Below, piece by piece: positions 49,296 through 59,874 of a DNA stretch of 64,000 nucleotides. The notes under the pieces were generated by a model. It was given only the letters and a program-made list of their open reading frames with translations. It ran no database searches and was not told where the DNA came from. The stretch covers positions 930,001-994,000 of the forward strand of contig NZ_CP031933.2 in NCBI RefSeq assembly GCF_003606365.2. Direction: 5' to 3'. The stretch comes from Companilactobacillus zhachilii. GTDB lineage: Bacteria; Bacillota; Bacilli; Lactobacillales; Lactobacillaceae. Numbering within the stretch: position 1 is the stretch's first letter; each line of letters starts with the position of its first letter. The position numbers and the translations under genes were made by a program.

Positions 49296-50489
49296 ATGTC
49301 AAAAAATTATTTATTTACTTCTGAATCAGTTTCAGAAGGACATCCAGATAAAGTTGCTGATCAAATAAGTGATGCAATTCTCGATGCTATTTTAGCAAAG
49401 GATAAAGATGCACGTGTTGCCTGCGAGACAACTGTTACAACTGGACTAGTGTTAGTTGTAGGTGAAATTTCAACTTCTGCATATGTTGATATTCAAAGTG
49501 TCGTACGTAAAACAATTACCGATATTGGCTATGATGGTGAAAACCCTGGCTTTAATGGTAATAGTTGTGCCGTATTAGTTGCACTAGATGAACAATCTCC
49601 TGATATTGCTCAGGGTGTTGACGATGCATTAGAAGAACGTGGTAACAATGATAAAGATCCATTGGACCAAATTGGTGCCGGGGATCAAGGTTTTGTTTTT
49701 GGTTTTGCTACTAATGAAACAAAAGAATTTATGCCATTGCCAATTTCTCTCGCTCATAAGTTGATGAGAAAGACTGCTGAAGTTAGAAAGAACGGAACGA
49801 TTGATTACTTGATGCCTGATGCTAAGTCACAAGTTACAATTGAATATGATGAAAATGATCATCCGGTTCGTGTTGATACAATTGTTTTGAGTACACAACA
49901 CAAAGCTGAAGCAAGCCTAGAGCAAGTTCAAAAGGATATTAAGAAATACGTTATCGATGAAGTTGTCCCTGCTAATATGATGGATGACAAGACAAAGATT
50001 TTAATTAATCCTACAGGTCGTTTCGTTATCGGTGGACCAGAAGGTGATTCTGGACTTACTGGCCGTAAAGTTATCGTTGATACATATGGTGGATTTGCCC
50101 GTCATGGTGGTGGTGCCTTCTCAGGTAAGGATGCTACTAAGGTTGACCGTTCAGCAAGTTATGCTGCCAGATACATTGCTAAAAACCTTGTTGCTGCAGG
50201 AGTTGCAGAAAAGGTTGAAATTCAAATTGCTTATGCCATTGGTGTAGCAAAACCCGTATCAATTCACGTTGATACATTTTGTACTAGTGACTTTTCAGAA
50301 GAACAAATTGAAGAGGTTATCAATAAGTTCTTCGACTTACGTCCACTAGGTATCATTAAAATGCTTGATCTACAAAGACCAATTTATAAGAAGACGGCCG
50401 CATATGGTCACTTCGGACGTACAGATATCGATTTACCATGGGAAAAACTTGATAAAGTTAATGATATTAAGAGTTTCTTGAAAATTTAA
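49296..50489 (+). CDS. metK: S-adenosylmethionine synthase
   Basis: 397 residues. [19 protein letters not shown] at the N-terminus, [12 protein letters not shown] and [19 protein letters not shown] are the MetK signatures for methionine and ATP binding. It makes SAM from methionine and ATP. ATG 49296 follows GGTGGA; the frame extends 14 codons upstream through the leader. A hairpin terminator (about 50498-50545) follows. Confidence 0.97.
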   Translation: MSKNYLFTSESVSEGHPDKVADQISDAILDAILAKDKDARVACETTVTTGLVLVVGEISTSAYVDIQSVVRKTITDIGYDGENPGFNGNSCAVLVALDEQSPDIAQGVDDALEERGNNDKDPLDQIGAGDQGFVFGFATNETKEFMPLPISLAHKLMRKTAEVRKNGTIDYLMPDAKSQVTIEYDENDHPVRVDTIVLSTQHKAEASLEQVQKDIKKYVIDEVVPANMMDDKTKILINPTGRFVIGGPEGDSGLTGRKVIVDTYGGFARHGGGAFSGKDATKVDRSASYAARYIAKNLVAAGVAEKVEIQIAYAIGVAKPVSIHVDTFCTSDFSEEQIEEVINKFFDLRPLGIIKMLDLQRPIYKKTAAYGHFGRTDIDLPWEKLDKVNDIKSFLKI

Positions 50490-50497
50490 TCGATGAT

Positions 50498-50547
50498 TAC
50501 AGAGGCGTTCTTTAAAGTTTAACTTTAGGGAAAGCCTCTTTTTTTTA
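50498..50547 (+). terminator. Terminator of metK
   Basis: AGAGGCGTTCTTTAAAGTT pairs imperfectly with AACTTTAGGGAAAGCCTCT, then eight T residues. Confidence 0.82.
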
Positions 50548-50563
50548 TGGGAGGAATTAATTA

Positions 50564-52039
50564 ATGGAACAAAAGAATCAGTCAAACGTTGTAATCGTCA
50601 CGATTGCGGTGTTTATTGCGACATTTATGACGGCAATTGAGGGAACAATTGTTTCGACCGCCATGCCGACAATTATCGGGAGTTTGCATGGGGTCAGTTT
50701 GATGAATTGGGTTTTCTCAATTTATTTATTAATGACAGCAGTAGCAACACCAATTTATGGGAAGTTATCAGATATTGTAGGACGTAAGCCAGTCCTTTTA
50801 ATTGGTTTAGTTATTTTTGTTATCGGTTCAACACTCTGTGCGATGTCAAATTCCATGTTGACGCTTATTTTAGCGCGAGTGATTCAAGGTATTGGTTCTG
50901 GTGCCATTCAGCCACTAACGTTTACAATTATTGCTGATATTTATCCACTAGAAAAACGTGCTCGTATTTTAGGATTAAACGGATCGGCATGGGGAATTGC
51001 CGCCGTTATTGCACCGTTATTAGGTGGTTTCATTGTTGAAAAACTTAGTTGGCACTGGGTATTTTTAATCAATCTGCCAGTTGGTTTATTGACGATGGCC
51101 CTCATTTGGATTTTCTTTAAGGAAGAAAAACGTGAACATGAAAAACTGAAAATTGATTATATGGGTACGATCATGCTGATTCTTGTTTTGTTGCCATTAA
51201 TGTTGGCATTACAAAACATTGGTGGCTCATCAATTTGGTTGCCATTAGGTCTAGCAGCCATCTCCGTTATTTCAATATTTGTCTTTATTCATGTAGAAAG
51301 ACATGTGAGTGATCCCATTTTGCCATTGGAATTATTCAAAAATAAGACGTTCGTGATTCAAAACGTCTTAGCTTTACTTGTCAGTGGCTTTTTAATCGGA
51401 TTTGAAGCTTATATTCCTACTTGGATGCAAGGAATTCTAGGACTAAGTCCATCAATGGGTGGATTTGCTGTTACCCCAAGTTCAATTGTTTGGATCTTTG
51501 GATCATTCTGGGCTGGGACGTTAATTAAAAAAATGGCACCAAATCGTGTCATTTACATTAGTTTATTCTTCTTAGCCATTGCTAATGGTCTATTGTTAGC
51601 TGCTGGTCCAACTACGCCATTTTGGTACTTCTGTATGTTAGCTGGAATAGCTGGACTTGGTTTTGGTCTAACGATTACGACAACAACGGTTACTGCTCAA
51701 ACAGTTGTTGAACCAGAGAACGTCGGTGTGGCAACAAGTTTTAATACTTTGCTTAGAACAATTGGCCAATCAATGATGGTTTCTGTTTGCGGAATTGTTT
51801 TAAATACTGCTTTAGCCAAAGGTGCAGCTGAAAATAAAGGTATTACCATTGATATGATGAACAAATTGATTGATCCACAAACGGCAAATAGCTTGCCACA
51901 TCAGCTTTTACCCAAAATGAGACAAATTCTTTTTTCTGGATTGCACAACATTTACGTTGCTACTCTTGTACTATTAATAGTGGGACTAATTCTTAACGCC
52001 TTGGAATTGAAGAATCGAAAGATTCTTGGTTCTAAATAA
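50564..52039 (+). CDS. MFS multidrug efflux transporter, 14-helix DHA2 type
   Basis: 491 residues and 14 predicted helices. The family motifs are present: GTIVSTAMPTI (motif D1-like), GKLSDIVGRKPVLL (motif A) and GSAWGIAAVIAPLLGG (motif C), typical of EmrB/QacA drug:H+ antiporters. GGGAGGA precedes the ATG. Substrates are unknown. Its last 54 bp overlap the end of the convergent PAP2 gene, so the two C-termini share DNA. Confidence 0.9.
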   Translation: MEQKNQSNVVIVTIAVFIATFMTAIEGTIVSTAMPTIIGSLHGVSLMNWVFSIYLLMTAVATPIYGKLSDIVGRKPVLLIGLVIFVIGSTLCAMSNSMLTLILARVIQGIGSGAIQPLTFTIIADIYPLEKRARILGLNGSAWGIAAVIAPLLGGFIVEKLSWHWVFLINLPVGLLTMALIWIFFKEEKREHEKLKIDYMGTIMLILVLLPLMLALQNIGGSSIWLPLGLAAISVISIFVFIHVERHVSDPILPLELFKNKTFVIQNVLALLVSGFLIGFEAYIPTWMQGILGLSPSMGGFAVTPSSIVWIFGSFWAGTLIKKMAPNRVIYISLFFLAIANGLLLAAGPTTPFWYFCMLAGIAGLGFGLTITTTTVTAQTVVEPENVGVATSFNTLLRTIGQSMMVSVCGIVLNTALAKGAAENKGITIDMMNKLIDPQTANSLPHQLLPKMRQILFSGLHNIYVATLVLLIVGLILNALELKNRKILGSK

Positions 52040-52636
52040 TAGAGTATTGAAAGTCAGGATAGTAGCTGCAAGTAGGTATCCACCTAGAACATCACTTGGA
52101 TAGTGAACTCCTAGAAAGATACGACTATATCCGATTAAAAATACCATCAGAATACATATTGTACTAATGGTTATTTTTAATTTGATTTTTCTGAAAATAT
52201 ATAAACTAATAATCATTATCGAGATATAAAGTGCGAACGAACTGGCTGAATGACCGCTGGGAAAACTATATCCTCCAGCATAAACATAATGTGTATGGCT
52301 AGGACGAGGGCGTTCAACAATAATTTTGATAAGACTATTAAGTCCAGCGACAATAACTTTATTCAACACTAAATAAATAGCGGCATAATAATATCTTTTA
52401 ACGATTAATAGCAAGAAGATGATTGCGGTTACAAGAATGGTTGCGAAAGTATCACCGATATTTGTTAACGGTTCAAAAAAGCTTAGTGTCCAATTATTGT
52501 GATGATAAATCTGACTGATCAATAGTGAATCGAAGTTTTTAATAAATTGGGATTGGATGGCGACATTGATTGCCCAAATAGTAAAGATTATTAGTAAAGA
52601 TATTGCTAGGATGGATATTTTCTTAGATATTTTCAT
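51986..52636 (-). CDS. PAP2-family membrane phosphatase
   Basis: 216 residues with about six helices. The three-part phosphatase motif is complete: KIIVERPRPSH, FPSGHSAS, and SRIFLGVHYPSDVLGG. Members dephosphorylate undecaprenyl pyrophosphate, phosphatidylglycerol phosphate or related lipids on the outer membrane face. The start ATG has only a weak AGAGAG site. It is convergent with and overlaps the MFS gene. Confidence 0.9.
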   Translation of the reverse strand: MKISKKISILAISLLIIFTIWAINVAIQSQFIKNFDSLLISQIYHHNNWTLSFFEPLTNIGDTFATILVTAIIFLLLIVKRYYYAAIYLVLNKVIVAGLNSLIKIIVERPRPSHTHYVYAGGYSFPSGHSASSFALYISIMIISLYIFRKIKLKITISTICILMVFLIGYSRIFLGVHYPSDVLGGYLLAATILTFNTLLFRTKNLSILQFQGVKN

Positions 52637-52653
52637 ATTTTTTGATCTCTCTA

Positions 52654-52682
52654 TTGTTTAAGTTTTTGTTAAGAAATATAAT
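52654..52682 (+). promoter_or_regulatory. Promoter of the GH73-LysM gene
   Basis: TTGTTT, 17-base spacer, TATAAT, 35 bases before the start. It lies just upstream of the divergent PAP2 start. Confidence 0.65.
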
Positions 52683-52716
52683 AAAGTATAAAGATTTTGA
52701 GGGAGAGCAGATATTT

Positions 52717-53976
52717 ATGGTTATGACACGTCATGAACGCAAAATCGAAGATAGTCGTTTGACTAGATTAAATAATAAAAAGAGTAAGAACGCAAACTTA
52801 CGCAAGAATATGTCGATTTTAGGATCAAGCATGTTTGTTGGTGCAACAGTGGCTGAGGTTGCCAATATTTCTGCTCCAACGCCTGTTAAAGCCGAAGCTT
52901 TATCTGTAAGTAATTTGTTGAATCAAAATTCAGCAGCAGTAGCAACTCCAGTTACATCAACCGGTGTTGGAGACCAACAGTTTATTGATTACATTGGTAA
53001 TTCAGCACGTAAGTTGGCTTCTAATAACGACTTGTACGCATCAGTTATGATTGCTCAAGCATTAGTTGAAAGTGGCTGGGGAACTAGTGGTTTGGCTAGT
53101 GCTCCCAATTATAATCTTTTCGGGATTAAAGGTGATTATAAGGGTGCATCAGTTAATATGGGTACGCAAGAAGATGACGGAACAGGTAGTCTTTATTCAA
53201 TCAGTTCCGACTTTAGAAAGTATCCTTCATATAAGGAATCACTTGAAGATTATGTATCCTTACTTCGGGGTGGAACTTCCGGTAATTCCCAAATGTATGC
53301 TGGTACTTGGAAGAGCAATACTAACTCATACAAGGATGCTACAAAGTATCTAACGGGCCGTTATGCTACCGATACAACTTATGCAGACAAGCTCAATAGT
53401 GTCATCGAAAAGTATAATTTGACACAATTTGACACTGCTGCTACTGATAAGGATCAGACATACACAGTCGCTCAAGGTGATACTTTACAGTCAATTGCCG
53501 ATAAATTTAACATGACGACTGATACGTTGATGAGCTTAAATAATTTGAAGACGGATAATTATCTTTATGCTGGTAAGACACTAGTTGTTAGACAAGTTAT
53601 TGGAGCTGATGGTCAACCATTATCAATGAGTAATTTGTCGAATAAGAATACATCGACACAAGATACAGGTAACGTTGGAGATGCTTACGGCAGTCAACAA
53701 GCACCGGTAATTGTGCAAGATGAACGTAACGGTGTGAAGAAGTATGTACCATCAAATGATTCAGATTCTGATTCATCGTCAATCAATGTTCAAAATGATT
53801 ATAGTGCCAATGACTCAAATGATTCAGGCAGTCAAAAAAGTAAATCAGTAACCGTTCAAAGCGGTGATACGATTGACTCTATTGCCTCACAAGCAGGTAC
53901 AACTGTTGATAACGTACGCCAATTAAATAACTTAAATTCAGATTTATTGGTTGTCGGACAATCATTATTGGTATAA
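52717..53976 (+). CDS. Peptidoglycan hydrolase, GH73 glucosaminidase with two LysM domains
   Basis: 419 residues. A basic N-terminus leads to a signal segment (about 36-62, ending near VKAEA), then a GH73 domain (about 90-235) with MIAQALVESGWGTS, carrying the catalytic glutamate, and YNLFGIKG. Two LysM domains follow (about 245-290 and 373-418, YTVAQGDTLQSIA and VTVQSGDTIDSIA), joined by a Ser/Asp/Asn-rich linker. It probably cleaves the glycan chain during cell separation. ATG 52717 follows GAGGGAGAG; a longer frame overlaps the promoter. Confidence 0.92.
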   Translation: MVMTRHERKIEDSRLTRLNNKKSKNANLRKNMSILGSSMFVGATVAEVANISAPTPVKAEALSVSNLLNQNSAAVATPVTSTGVGDQQFIDYIGNSARKLASNNDLYASVMIAQALVESGWGTSGLASAPNYNLFGIKGDYKGASVNMGTQEDDGTGSLYSISSDFRKYPSYKESLEDYVSLLRGGTSGNSQMYAGTWKSNTNSYKDATKYLTGRYATDTTYADKLNSVIEKYNLTQFDTAATDKDQTYTVAQGDTLQSIADKFNMTTDTLMSLNNLKTDNYLYAGKTLVVRQVIGADGQPLSMSNLSNKNTSTQDTGNVGDAYGSQQAPVIVQDERNGVKKYVPSNDSDSDSSSINVQNDYSANDSNDSGSQKSKSVTVQSGDTIDSIASQAGTTVDNVRQLNNLNSDLLVVGQSLLV

Positions 53977-53989
53977 GATATAAAACAAC

Positions 53990-54215
53990 GGAAGTAGTAG
54001 ATAATAAAAAACTTTTCAGAAAGCGTATGTTGCTGTGAATGCGTAAGTTTTTGTTTTCGAACTCGTCCACTAACAATAGTTGCCGAACCAAAGTAAGTGA
54101 CTGCGCCTAATCCTCGTTAAGGATTTCAAGAGTCGTGCTTATTTAGGTACGGAACTTAGGTGGTAACGCGATAACTCGTCCTATGATTAATTAATAATCA
54201 TAGGACTTTTTTTGT
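53990..54215 (+). promoter_or_regulatory. T-box leader of leuS with terminator
   Basis: Stem I elements AGTAGATAA and AAAGCGTATGTTGCTGTGAATGCG are followed by a probable CTC leucine specifier in GAACTCGTCC. The T-box AGGTGGTAACGCG lies near 54160. The terminator hairpin GTCCTATGATT/AATCATAGGAC with a T-run ends near 54215. Uncharged tRNA-Leu should allow readthrough into leuS. Confidence 0.93.
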
Positions 54216-54229
54216 ATAGGAGGAAAAAT

Positions 54230-56644
54230 ATGTACAATCACAATACCGTGGAAAAGAAATGGCAAAAGTATTGGAAAGAAAACCAAACTTTTAAGACAAC
54301 TCAGGATCCAAATAAGAAGAATTTTTATGCGCTAGATATGTTTCCATATCCATCAGGCCAAGGTCTTCATGTGGGACATCCAGAAGGTTACACAGCCACA
54401 GATATCATCGCTCGTATGAAGCGTGCTCAAGGATATAATGTTTTACATCCAATGGGCTTTGATGCCTTTGGTTTGCCAGCAGAACAATATGCTTTGAACA
54501 CTGGTAATAACCCCGCTGACTTCACTGAAAAAAATATTAATAACTTCAAGCGTCAAATCAATTCTTTAGGTTTCTCATATGACTGGGACCGCGAAGTTCG
54601 TACGACTGATCCTAAGTTCTACAAATGGACTCAATGGATTTTCGAACAAATGTACAAAAAAGGTTTGGCTTATGAATCAGAAACACTAGTTAACTGGTCA
54701 CCAGATCTAGGTACAGTGGTTGCCAATGAGGAAATTATTGACGGTAAGACAGAACGTGGTGGTTTCCCAGTTGTTAGAAAGCCAATGCGTCAATGGATGT
54801 TGAAAATCACTGCTTATGCTGACAGATTACTTGATGATTTGGACGATATCGATTGGCCAGAAAATATCAAGGAAATGCAAAGAAATTGGATTGGACGCTC
54901 AGTTGGGGCACAAGTGACATTTGATGTGGCTGATTCAGATGATAAGATCAATGTCTTTACAACTAGACCAGATACAATTTTTGGTGTTGAATATATGACT
55001 TTAGCACCGGAACATAAGCTAGTTGATAAGATTACTACACCTGAACAAAAAGCCGCGGTTGATGCATATAAGGAAGAAGTTTCACATAAATCAGATCTTG
55101 ATAGAACTGATTTGAATGATGAAAAGACTGGTGTCTTCACTGGTGCATATGCAATTAACCCAATTAATGGTAAGAGAATTCCAATTTGGATTTCAGATTA
55201 TGTTTTGGTTACTTATGGTACTGGAGCAGTTATGGCAGTGCCTGCACATGATGAACGTGATTATGACTTTGCTAAGAAGTTCGATCTTCCAATGCAACAA
55301 GTGATTGAGGGTAACCTTGATGATGGCGTTATAACGGCTGATGGCAAGCATATTAATTCTGATTTCTTAGATGGTTTGCACAAAGAAGATGCCATTCAAC
55401 GTGCCATTGAATATATGGAAGACAAAGGCTTTGGTGAAAAGAAAGTTAACTATCGTCTACGTGACTGGGTCTTTTCACGTCAAAGATATTGGGGTGAACC
55501 AATTCCTGTTATTCATTGGGAAGATGGGACAACTTCATTAGTTCCAGAAGATGAGTTACCACTTAAATTACCAATGGATTCAGATATTAAGCCATCAGGT
55601 ACCGGTGAAAGCCCACTAGCTAATTTGACGGATTGGGTTAACGTTGTCGATAAGAATGGCCGTAAAGGTCGTCGTGAAACAAATACAATGCCACAATGGG
55701 CTGGTTCATCATGGTATTACTTGAGATATATCGATCCTAATAATGATAAAGAATTGGCTGACTATGATTTATTGAAACAATGGTTGCCAGTTGATCTATA
55801 TATCGGTGGAGCAGAACATGCCGTACTTCACTTGTTGTATGCTCGTTTCTGGCACAAGGTATTATATGATTTGGGTGTTGTCCCAACTAAAGAACCTTTC
55901 CAAAAACTCTTTAACCAAGGGATGATTCTTGGAAAAGGTCACGAAAAGATGTCTAAATCAAAGGGTAATGTCGTTAATCCTGATGATGTAGTTGAACAAT
56001 ATGGTGCCGATACATTGAGAACTTATGAAATGTTTATGGGTCCTTTGGATGCTTCAATTGCTTGGTCAGAAAATGGCTTGTCCGGTTCATCTAAGTTTTT
56101 GGATCGTGTTTGGAACTTGTTTATCAATGATGATGATTACAGCACCTTGAAAGATGACTATGTTACTGATGAAAATGACGGTAAACTTGATAAAGTTTAT
56201 AACGAAACTGTTAAGAAAGTTACTGAAGACTACGATGCCTTACGTTTCAATACAGCTATCTCACAAATGATGGTCTTCGTTAATGAAGCTCACAAAGTTG
56301 ATACAATGCCAAAGGCTTATGCTGAAGGATTAGTTCAATTGTTAGCTCCAATTGCACCACATATGATGGAAGAGTTGTGGAGTAAATTTGGCCACACAGA
56401 TTCAATTTCATACGCTAAATGGCCAACCTATGATGAAGCTAAATTAGTTTCTGATACAGTTGAAATTATCGTTCAAGTTAACGGTAAGCTAAGAGACAAG
56501 CTTCAAGTTGCTAATGGTACAGCTAAAGAAGAACTTGAAAAACTTGCAACAACTGATGAAAAAGTTCAAAAGTTCATTGATGGTAAAAATATTGTCAAGG
56601 TAATTGTTATTCCTAATAAGATTGTTAACATCGTTGTTAAATAA
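54230..56644 (+). CDS. leuS: Leucyl-tRNA synthetase
   Basis: 804 residues, class I synthetase. The HIGH-type motif is [15 protein letters not shown] (about 44-58). The editing domain with [12 protein letters not shown] follows, and [10 protein letters not shown] lies near residue 580. It charges tRNA-Leu. AGGAGG before ATG 54230 sets the start. Leucine supply is sensed by the T-box leader. A strong terminator follows 20 bp downstream. Confidence 0.97.
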   Translation: MYNHNTVEKKWQKYWKENQTFKTTQDPNKKNFYALDMFPYPSGQGLHVGHPEGYTATDIIARMKRAQGYNVLHPMGFDAFGLPAEQYALNTGNNPADFTEKNINNFKRQINSLGFSYDWDREVRTTDPKFYKWTQWIFEQMYKKGLAYESETLVNWSPDLGTVVANEEIIDGKTERGGFPVVRKPMRQWMLKITAYADRLLDDLDDIDWPENIKEMQRNWIGRSVGAQVTFDVADSDDKINVFTTRPDTIFGVEYMTLAPEHKLVDKITTPEQKAAVDAYKEEVSHKSDLDRTDLNDEKTGVFTGAYAINPINGKRIPIWISDYVLVTYGTGAVMAVPAHDERDYDFAKKFDLPMQQVIEGNLDDGVITADGKHINSDFLDGLHKEDAIQRAIEYMEDKGFGEKKVNYRLRDWVFSRQRYWGEPIPVIHWEDGTTSLVPEDELPLKLPMDSDIKPSGTGESPLANLTDWVNVVDKNGRKGRRETNTMPQWAGSSWYYLRYIDPNNDKELADYDLLKQWLPVDLYIGGAEHAVLHLLYARFWHKVLYDLGVVPTKEPFQKLFNQGMILGKGHEKMSKSKGNVVNPDDVVEQYGADTLRTYEMFMGPLDASIAWSENGLSGSSKFLDRVWNLFINDDDYSTLKDDYVTDENDGKLDKVYNETVKKVTEDYDALRFNTAISQMMVFVNEAHKVDTMPKAYAEGLVQLLAPIAPHMMEELWSKFGHTDSISYAKWPTYDEAKLVSDTVEIIVQVNGKLRDKLQVANGTAKEELEKLATTDEKVQKFIDGKNIVKVIVIPNKIVNIVVK

Positions 56645-56663
56645 TTGAATTAAAGACACAAAA

Positions 56664-56695
56664 AAGGCTTCGGAAATTAATCCGAAGCCTTTTTT
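56664..56695 (+). terminator. Terminator of leuS
   Basis: AAAGGCTTCGGA pairs with TCCGAAGCCTTT, followed by T residues. Confidence 0.9.
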
Positions 56696-56706
56696 TAGAT
56701 GACAAA

Positions 56707-56826
56707 TTGGAAAGTAAACACAAATTGATTGTTCAAGCGTTTATATTATATGAAGGAATTTCAAATCATGAATAATTGCAAAATAGAGATTTTAGGTGAG
56801 TTTGTTTTGAAATGTTTACTTTCCAA
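56707..56826. repeat. 14-bp inverted repeat bounding a 92-bp segment
   Basis: TTGGAAAGTAAACA at 56707-56720 is exactly complementary to 56813-56826. There is no gene in the 480-bp gap (56645-57127). The segment could be a decayed small mobile element or a regulatory pair. Confidence 0.5.
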
Positions 56827-57087
56827 CATTCAACAAACATATTTTAGCATTTTTTGATTATTTTGTTACTTTACAATTTTAGTATTTTGTAAAAATTGGT
56901 ATATTTGTGGCACGATTTTTAACACCGATTGAGAGTTATTCAGAAAAAGGTAAGGGATAGTGTAGAAAATATTTTTCTGTTTTGAAGAAACGCTTTCAAT
57001 AAAACCAATTTGAATCTTAAGTTCTTAGAAATTAATTTGCTTTTTAGACAATTTAAGTGTAATTTAAAATTTTTAGGAAGATTATTT

Positions 57088-57096
57088 TGCTATAAT
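57088..57096 (+). promoter_or_regulatory. Extended -10 promoter of the flippase gene
   Basis: TGCTATAAT forms an extended -10 box about 30 bases before the start. No good -35 is seen. Confidence 0.55.
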
Positions 57097-57127
57097 TAAA
57101 TGGACAGTTTTTAAGGTGGTGCATGTT

Positions 57128-58798
57128 TTGGGCGTAAATAATAGCCATGATGAAGAAGAAGTAATGCCAGTAATAGATCCTGAATCTTCTCAGGATACGA
57201 TGTTAAAAGGTTCAGCTTGGATGACCGCTGGTAGTATTTTTTCTCGTATTTTAGGTGCAATCTATATCATTCCATGGATGGCATGGATGGGATCATATTA
57301 TCCAGCAGCTAATGCATTGTATGCTAAAGGCTACAATATTTATAGTTTGTTTCTGATTGTTTCAACAGCGGGAATTCCTGGTGCAATTTCTAAGCAAATA
57401 TCACATTATAACGCACTTGATCAATACGCGACTGGTAACAAGTTGTTCAAGCATGGTCTCAAGATTATGACTTTCATGGGAGTTATTTTTGCGGCAATAA
57501 TGTACTTTGGAGCTCCCATTTTGGCAACTATATTTACTGATGGGGATCCTAGAAGTATTCCAGTTATTAAATCATTGGCAATTGCGGTTTTAATTATTCC
57601 AATCTTAAGTATCTTACGTGGATATCTGCAAGGATATTCAGATATGGCTCCATCAGCTATTTCACAGTTTATTGAACAAATTGCTCGTGTAATTTATATG
57701 CTGTTGGCTACTTATATCATTATGATTATGAACAAGGGAAGTTATATTAATGCTGTAGTACAATCAACTTTTGCGGCTTTTATCGGAGCTGCGGTTGCGA
57801 TTGGCATTTTAATATTGGCCTTGTTAAAGCGATTACCAAAACTGAGGCATTTGTCACGTAATGGTCAACCAGTAGCAGATGTAAATGAAACTAACTTTAC
57901 ACGTGAAATCTTCCAACAAGCGGTTCCATTTATTATTTTGGATGCCGGTATTACATTCTTTAACTTATTTGATCAATCAACATTCAATCAATTTATGAGA
58001 ATGTTTGTTAGTGCCACTGGTGCACAGTTAGATAATTACTATTCATTGTTTGGTTTTCAAGCCAATAAGTTAATTATGATAATTGTTTCATTGTCCACGG
58101 CGATGGCAGTTACAGCAGTTCCAATCTTGTCGGGGTTGTACTCTAAAGGTAACAAGAAAAAAATTGAGGGACAGATTTCTAATACGCTGGAACTATTTTT
58201 CTTTATTATGATTCCTGCTTCATTAGGAATGTACGCCGTGGCACAACCATTGTGGACAACCTTTTACCGCTATGACGCTTTGGGCGTTTTGATGTTACAA
58301 TTTTCATCAATAATCTCTATTTTACTTGGTTTATTCACGGTTTTATCAGCCGTTTTACAAGCGTTATATCGTAATAGATTAGCTATTAAATACTTTGTTT
58401 ATGGTTTTATTGTCAAAGTCGCGATGCAGTTGCCTATGATTTGGCTCTTCCACGAGTTTGGACCGCTTGTTGCAACAAGTATTGGTATGGCTGTCGTTTG
58501 TTGGTTAATGATCCGTGAATTACATGCGATTTATCCATTTAATACCGGACGAATTTCTCGAAGAATTAGTGGAATTATTCTCTTTTCATTGATTATGTTT
58601 GTCTCGGTTATGTTGGTTAATTGGATTGTATTCCATTTCGTTGGCAATTCAGACCGAATCATCAGTGTTGTCGTCCTAGTTGTTGAGGCAGGATTGGGTG
58701 GCACGATTTATGGTTACCTAGTTTTAAAGACAATGTTAGCTGATAAGATTCTTGGAGCTAGAGTAGAACGAATTAGAAGAATTTTTAATATTAGATAA
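57128..58798 (+). CDS. Polysaccharide/lipid-linked sugar flippase of the MVF superfamily
   Basis: About 556 residues with 14 predicted helices. The N-terminal GSAWMTAGSIFSRILGAIYIIPW and the central YSDMAPSAISQFIEQIARVIYML fit the SpoVB/YtgP-type MVF (MATE-like) flippases that move lipid-linked cell-wall precursors across the membrane. It may act as a Lipid II flippase (MurJ-like). TTG 57128 is preferred because TAAGGTGG lies 9 bases upstream; GTG 57116 overlaps that site. It is monocistronic. Confidence 0.83.
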   Translation: MGVNNSHDEEEVMPVIDPESSQDTMLKGSAWMTAGSIFSRILGAIYIIPWMAWMGSYYPAANALYAKGYNIYSLFLIVSTAGIPGAISKQISHYNALDQYATGNKLFKHGLKIMTFMGVIFAAIMYFGAPILATIFTDGDPRSIPVIKSLAIAVLIIPILSILRGYLQGYSDMAPSAISQFIEQIARVIYMLLATYIIMIMNKGSYINAVVQSTFAAFIGAAVAIGILILALLKRLPKLRHLSRNGQPVADVNETNFTREIFQQAVPFIILDAGITFFNLFDQSTFNQFMRMFVSATGAQLDNYYSLFGFQANKLIMIIVSLSTAMAVTAVPILSGLYSKGNKKKIEGQISNTLELFFFIMIPASLGMYAVAQPLWTTFYRYDALGVLMLQFSSIISILLGLFTVLSAVLQALYRNRLAIKYFVYGFIVKVAMQLPMIWLFHEFGPLVATSIGMAVVCWLMIRELHAIYPFNTGRISRRISGIILFSLIMFVSVMLVNWIVFHFVGNSDRIISVVVLVVEAGLGGTIYGYLVLKTMLADKILGARVERIRRIFNIR

Positions 58799-58822
58799 TT
58801 TGATTTATATTATTTGAAAATA

Positions 58823-58879
58823 AAGAGCTAGATATTTTTTCTGAATTTATATCAAGAAAAATATCTAGCTCTTTTTTTT
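58823..58879. terminator. Terminator hairpin, family C
   Basis: AAGAGCTAGATATTTTTTCT pairs with AGAAAAATATCTAGCTCTT around AATTTATATC, with a T-run. Confidence 0.85.
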
Positions 58880-58882
58880 GTA

Positions 58883-58949
58883 GGGATTGTGACATAACTA
58901 TTTTTGTATTAAACGTGCGACAAAACATAGCTTTTTCTGCACTCTCTAT
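58883..58949 (-). repeat. Family B repeat, right-half remnant
   Basis: On the minus strand it reads GCAGAAAAAGCTATGTTTTG...CACGTTTAATAC...ATAGTTATGTCACA, matching the right half of the reference copy with a small deletion. Confidence 0.65.
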
Positions 58950-58955
58950 TTTACG

Positions 58956-59807
58956 TTAATTTTTATTCGTCGTTTGTTGACTGAATTCGTTCATATATTT
59001 TGGCAGTTTTTCAATAATCTTTGAAGGTAAGACTACGTAATTCTTTTTGTAGAGTTTGTCACCAATAACACTATGGATTAGTAATGCTGCTTGGATTGTT
59101 GCTAAAGAGTAACCAAATTGACTGACGAATCCTGTTAAAATACCAGTTAAAGTATCGCCCATACCACCTGTGGCCATACCGGCATTACCAGCAGTGATTT
59201 GAAAGGACATGTCTTGATAATATATCTCAGAACCATGTTTTTTAAGAATCAGGACTGCATCGGGATTGAGTGCATGTAATGCTTCAAAATTTTTAGCTTC
59301 TGTTTGCTCAGGGATACCTAGTTGAGAAAGCCGACGCCATTCGCCTTGATGTGGTGTCATAATGATATGTGCAGTGGTTTGGAGAGGAATTTTTTCTTCC
59401 GCAATGATTGTTAGTGCAGAGGCATCTAAAATCACGGTTTGGTCAGTTTTAGTATTGTTAAGAACGGCTTTGACTAAGCCAATCGCTACACTAGACGTTC
59501 CCAGGCCCGGTCCAATCGCAATAACCTTATTATTAAGGATGGCTTTCAAAAGCTCTTTTTTATTGTGATAATCTAAAGTCATTGCCTCAGGAATCGTAGA
59601 ATTGATGGCACTGAACTTTTCGGGAGTAGTGGCAATAGTTACTAGACCTGCTCCAGAATTAACAGCAGCGCTACTAGCAAGGATTGCGGCACCACCAAAT
59701 TGAGTTGAACCAGCAATAATTAAGGCCTTACCATAGTTTCCTTTGTATGATTCAGGGTTTCGAGGCGTAATAACTTGATTTAAAATAGTTTTACTAATTT
59801 TTTCCAT
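58956..59807 (-). CDS. nnrD: ADP/ATP-dependent NAD(P)H-hydrate dehydratase
   Basis: 283 residues, ribokinase fold. KALIIAGSTQFGGAAILASSAAVNSGAGLVT near the N-terminus, AIGPGLGT, MTPHQGEW and GGMGDTLTGILTG are the CARKD/YjeF C-terminal domain motifs. It repairs damaged hydrated NAD(P)H. The fused epimerase domain of E. coli YjeF is absent, as is common in Firmicutes. ATG 59807 follows GGAGGGT; the frame extends 11 codons upstream without a site. Confidence 0.93.
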   Translation of the reverse strand: MEKISKTILNQVITPRNPESYKGNYGKALIIAGSTQFGGAAILASSAAVNSGAGLVTIATTPEKFSAINSTIPEAMTLDYHNKKELLKAILNNKVIAIGPGLGTSSVAIGLVKAVLNNTKTDQTVILDASALTIIAEEKIPLQTTAHIIMTPHQGEWRRLSQLGIPEQTEAKNFEALHALNPDAVLILKKHGSEIYYQDMSFQITAGNAGMATGGMGDTLTGILTGFVSQFGYSLATIQAALLIHSVIGDKLYKKNYVVLPSKIIEKLPKYMNEFSQQTTNKN

Positions 59808-59874
59808 TACAAGACCCTCCATTTGTAGTATCATTTTCATTGTAATCTAAATAAGTAATTATTTAAATTATGTT

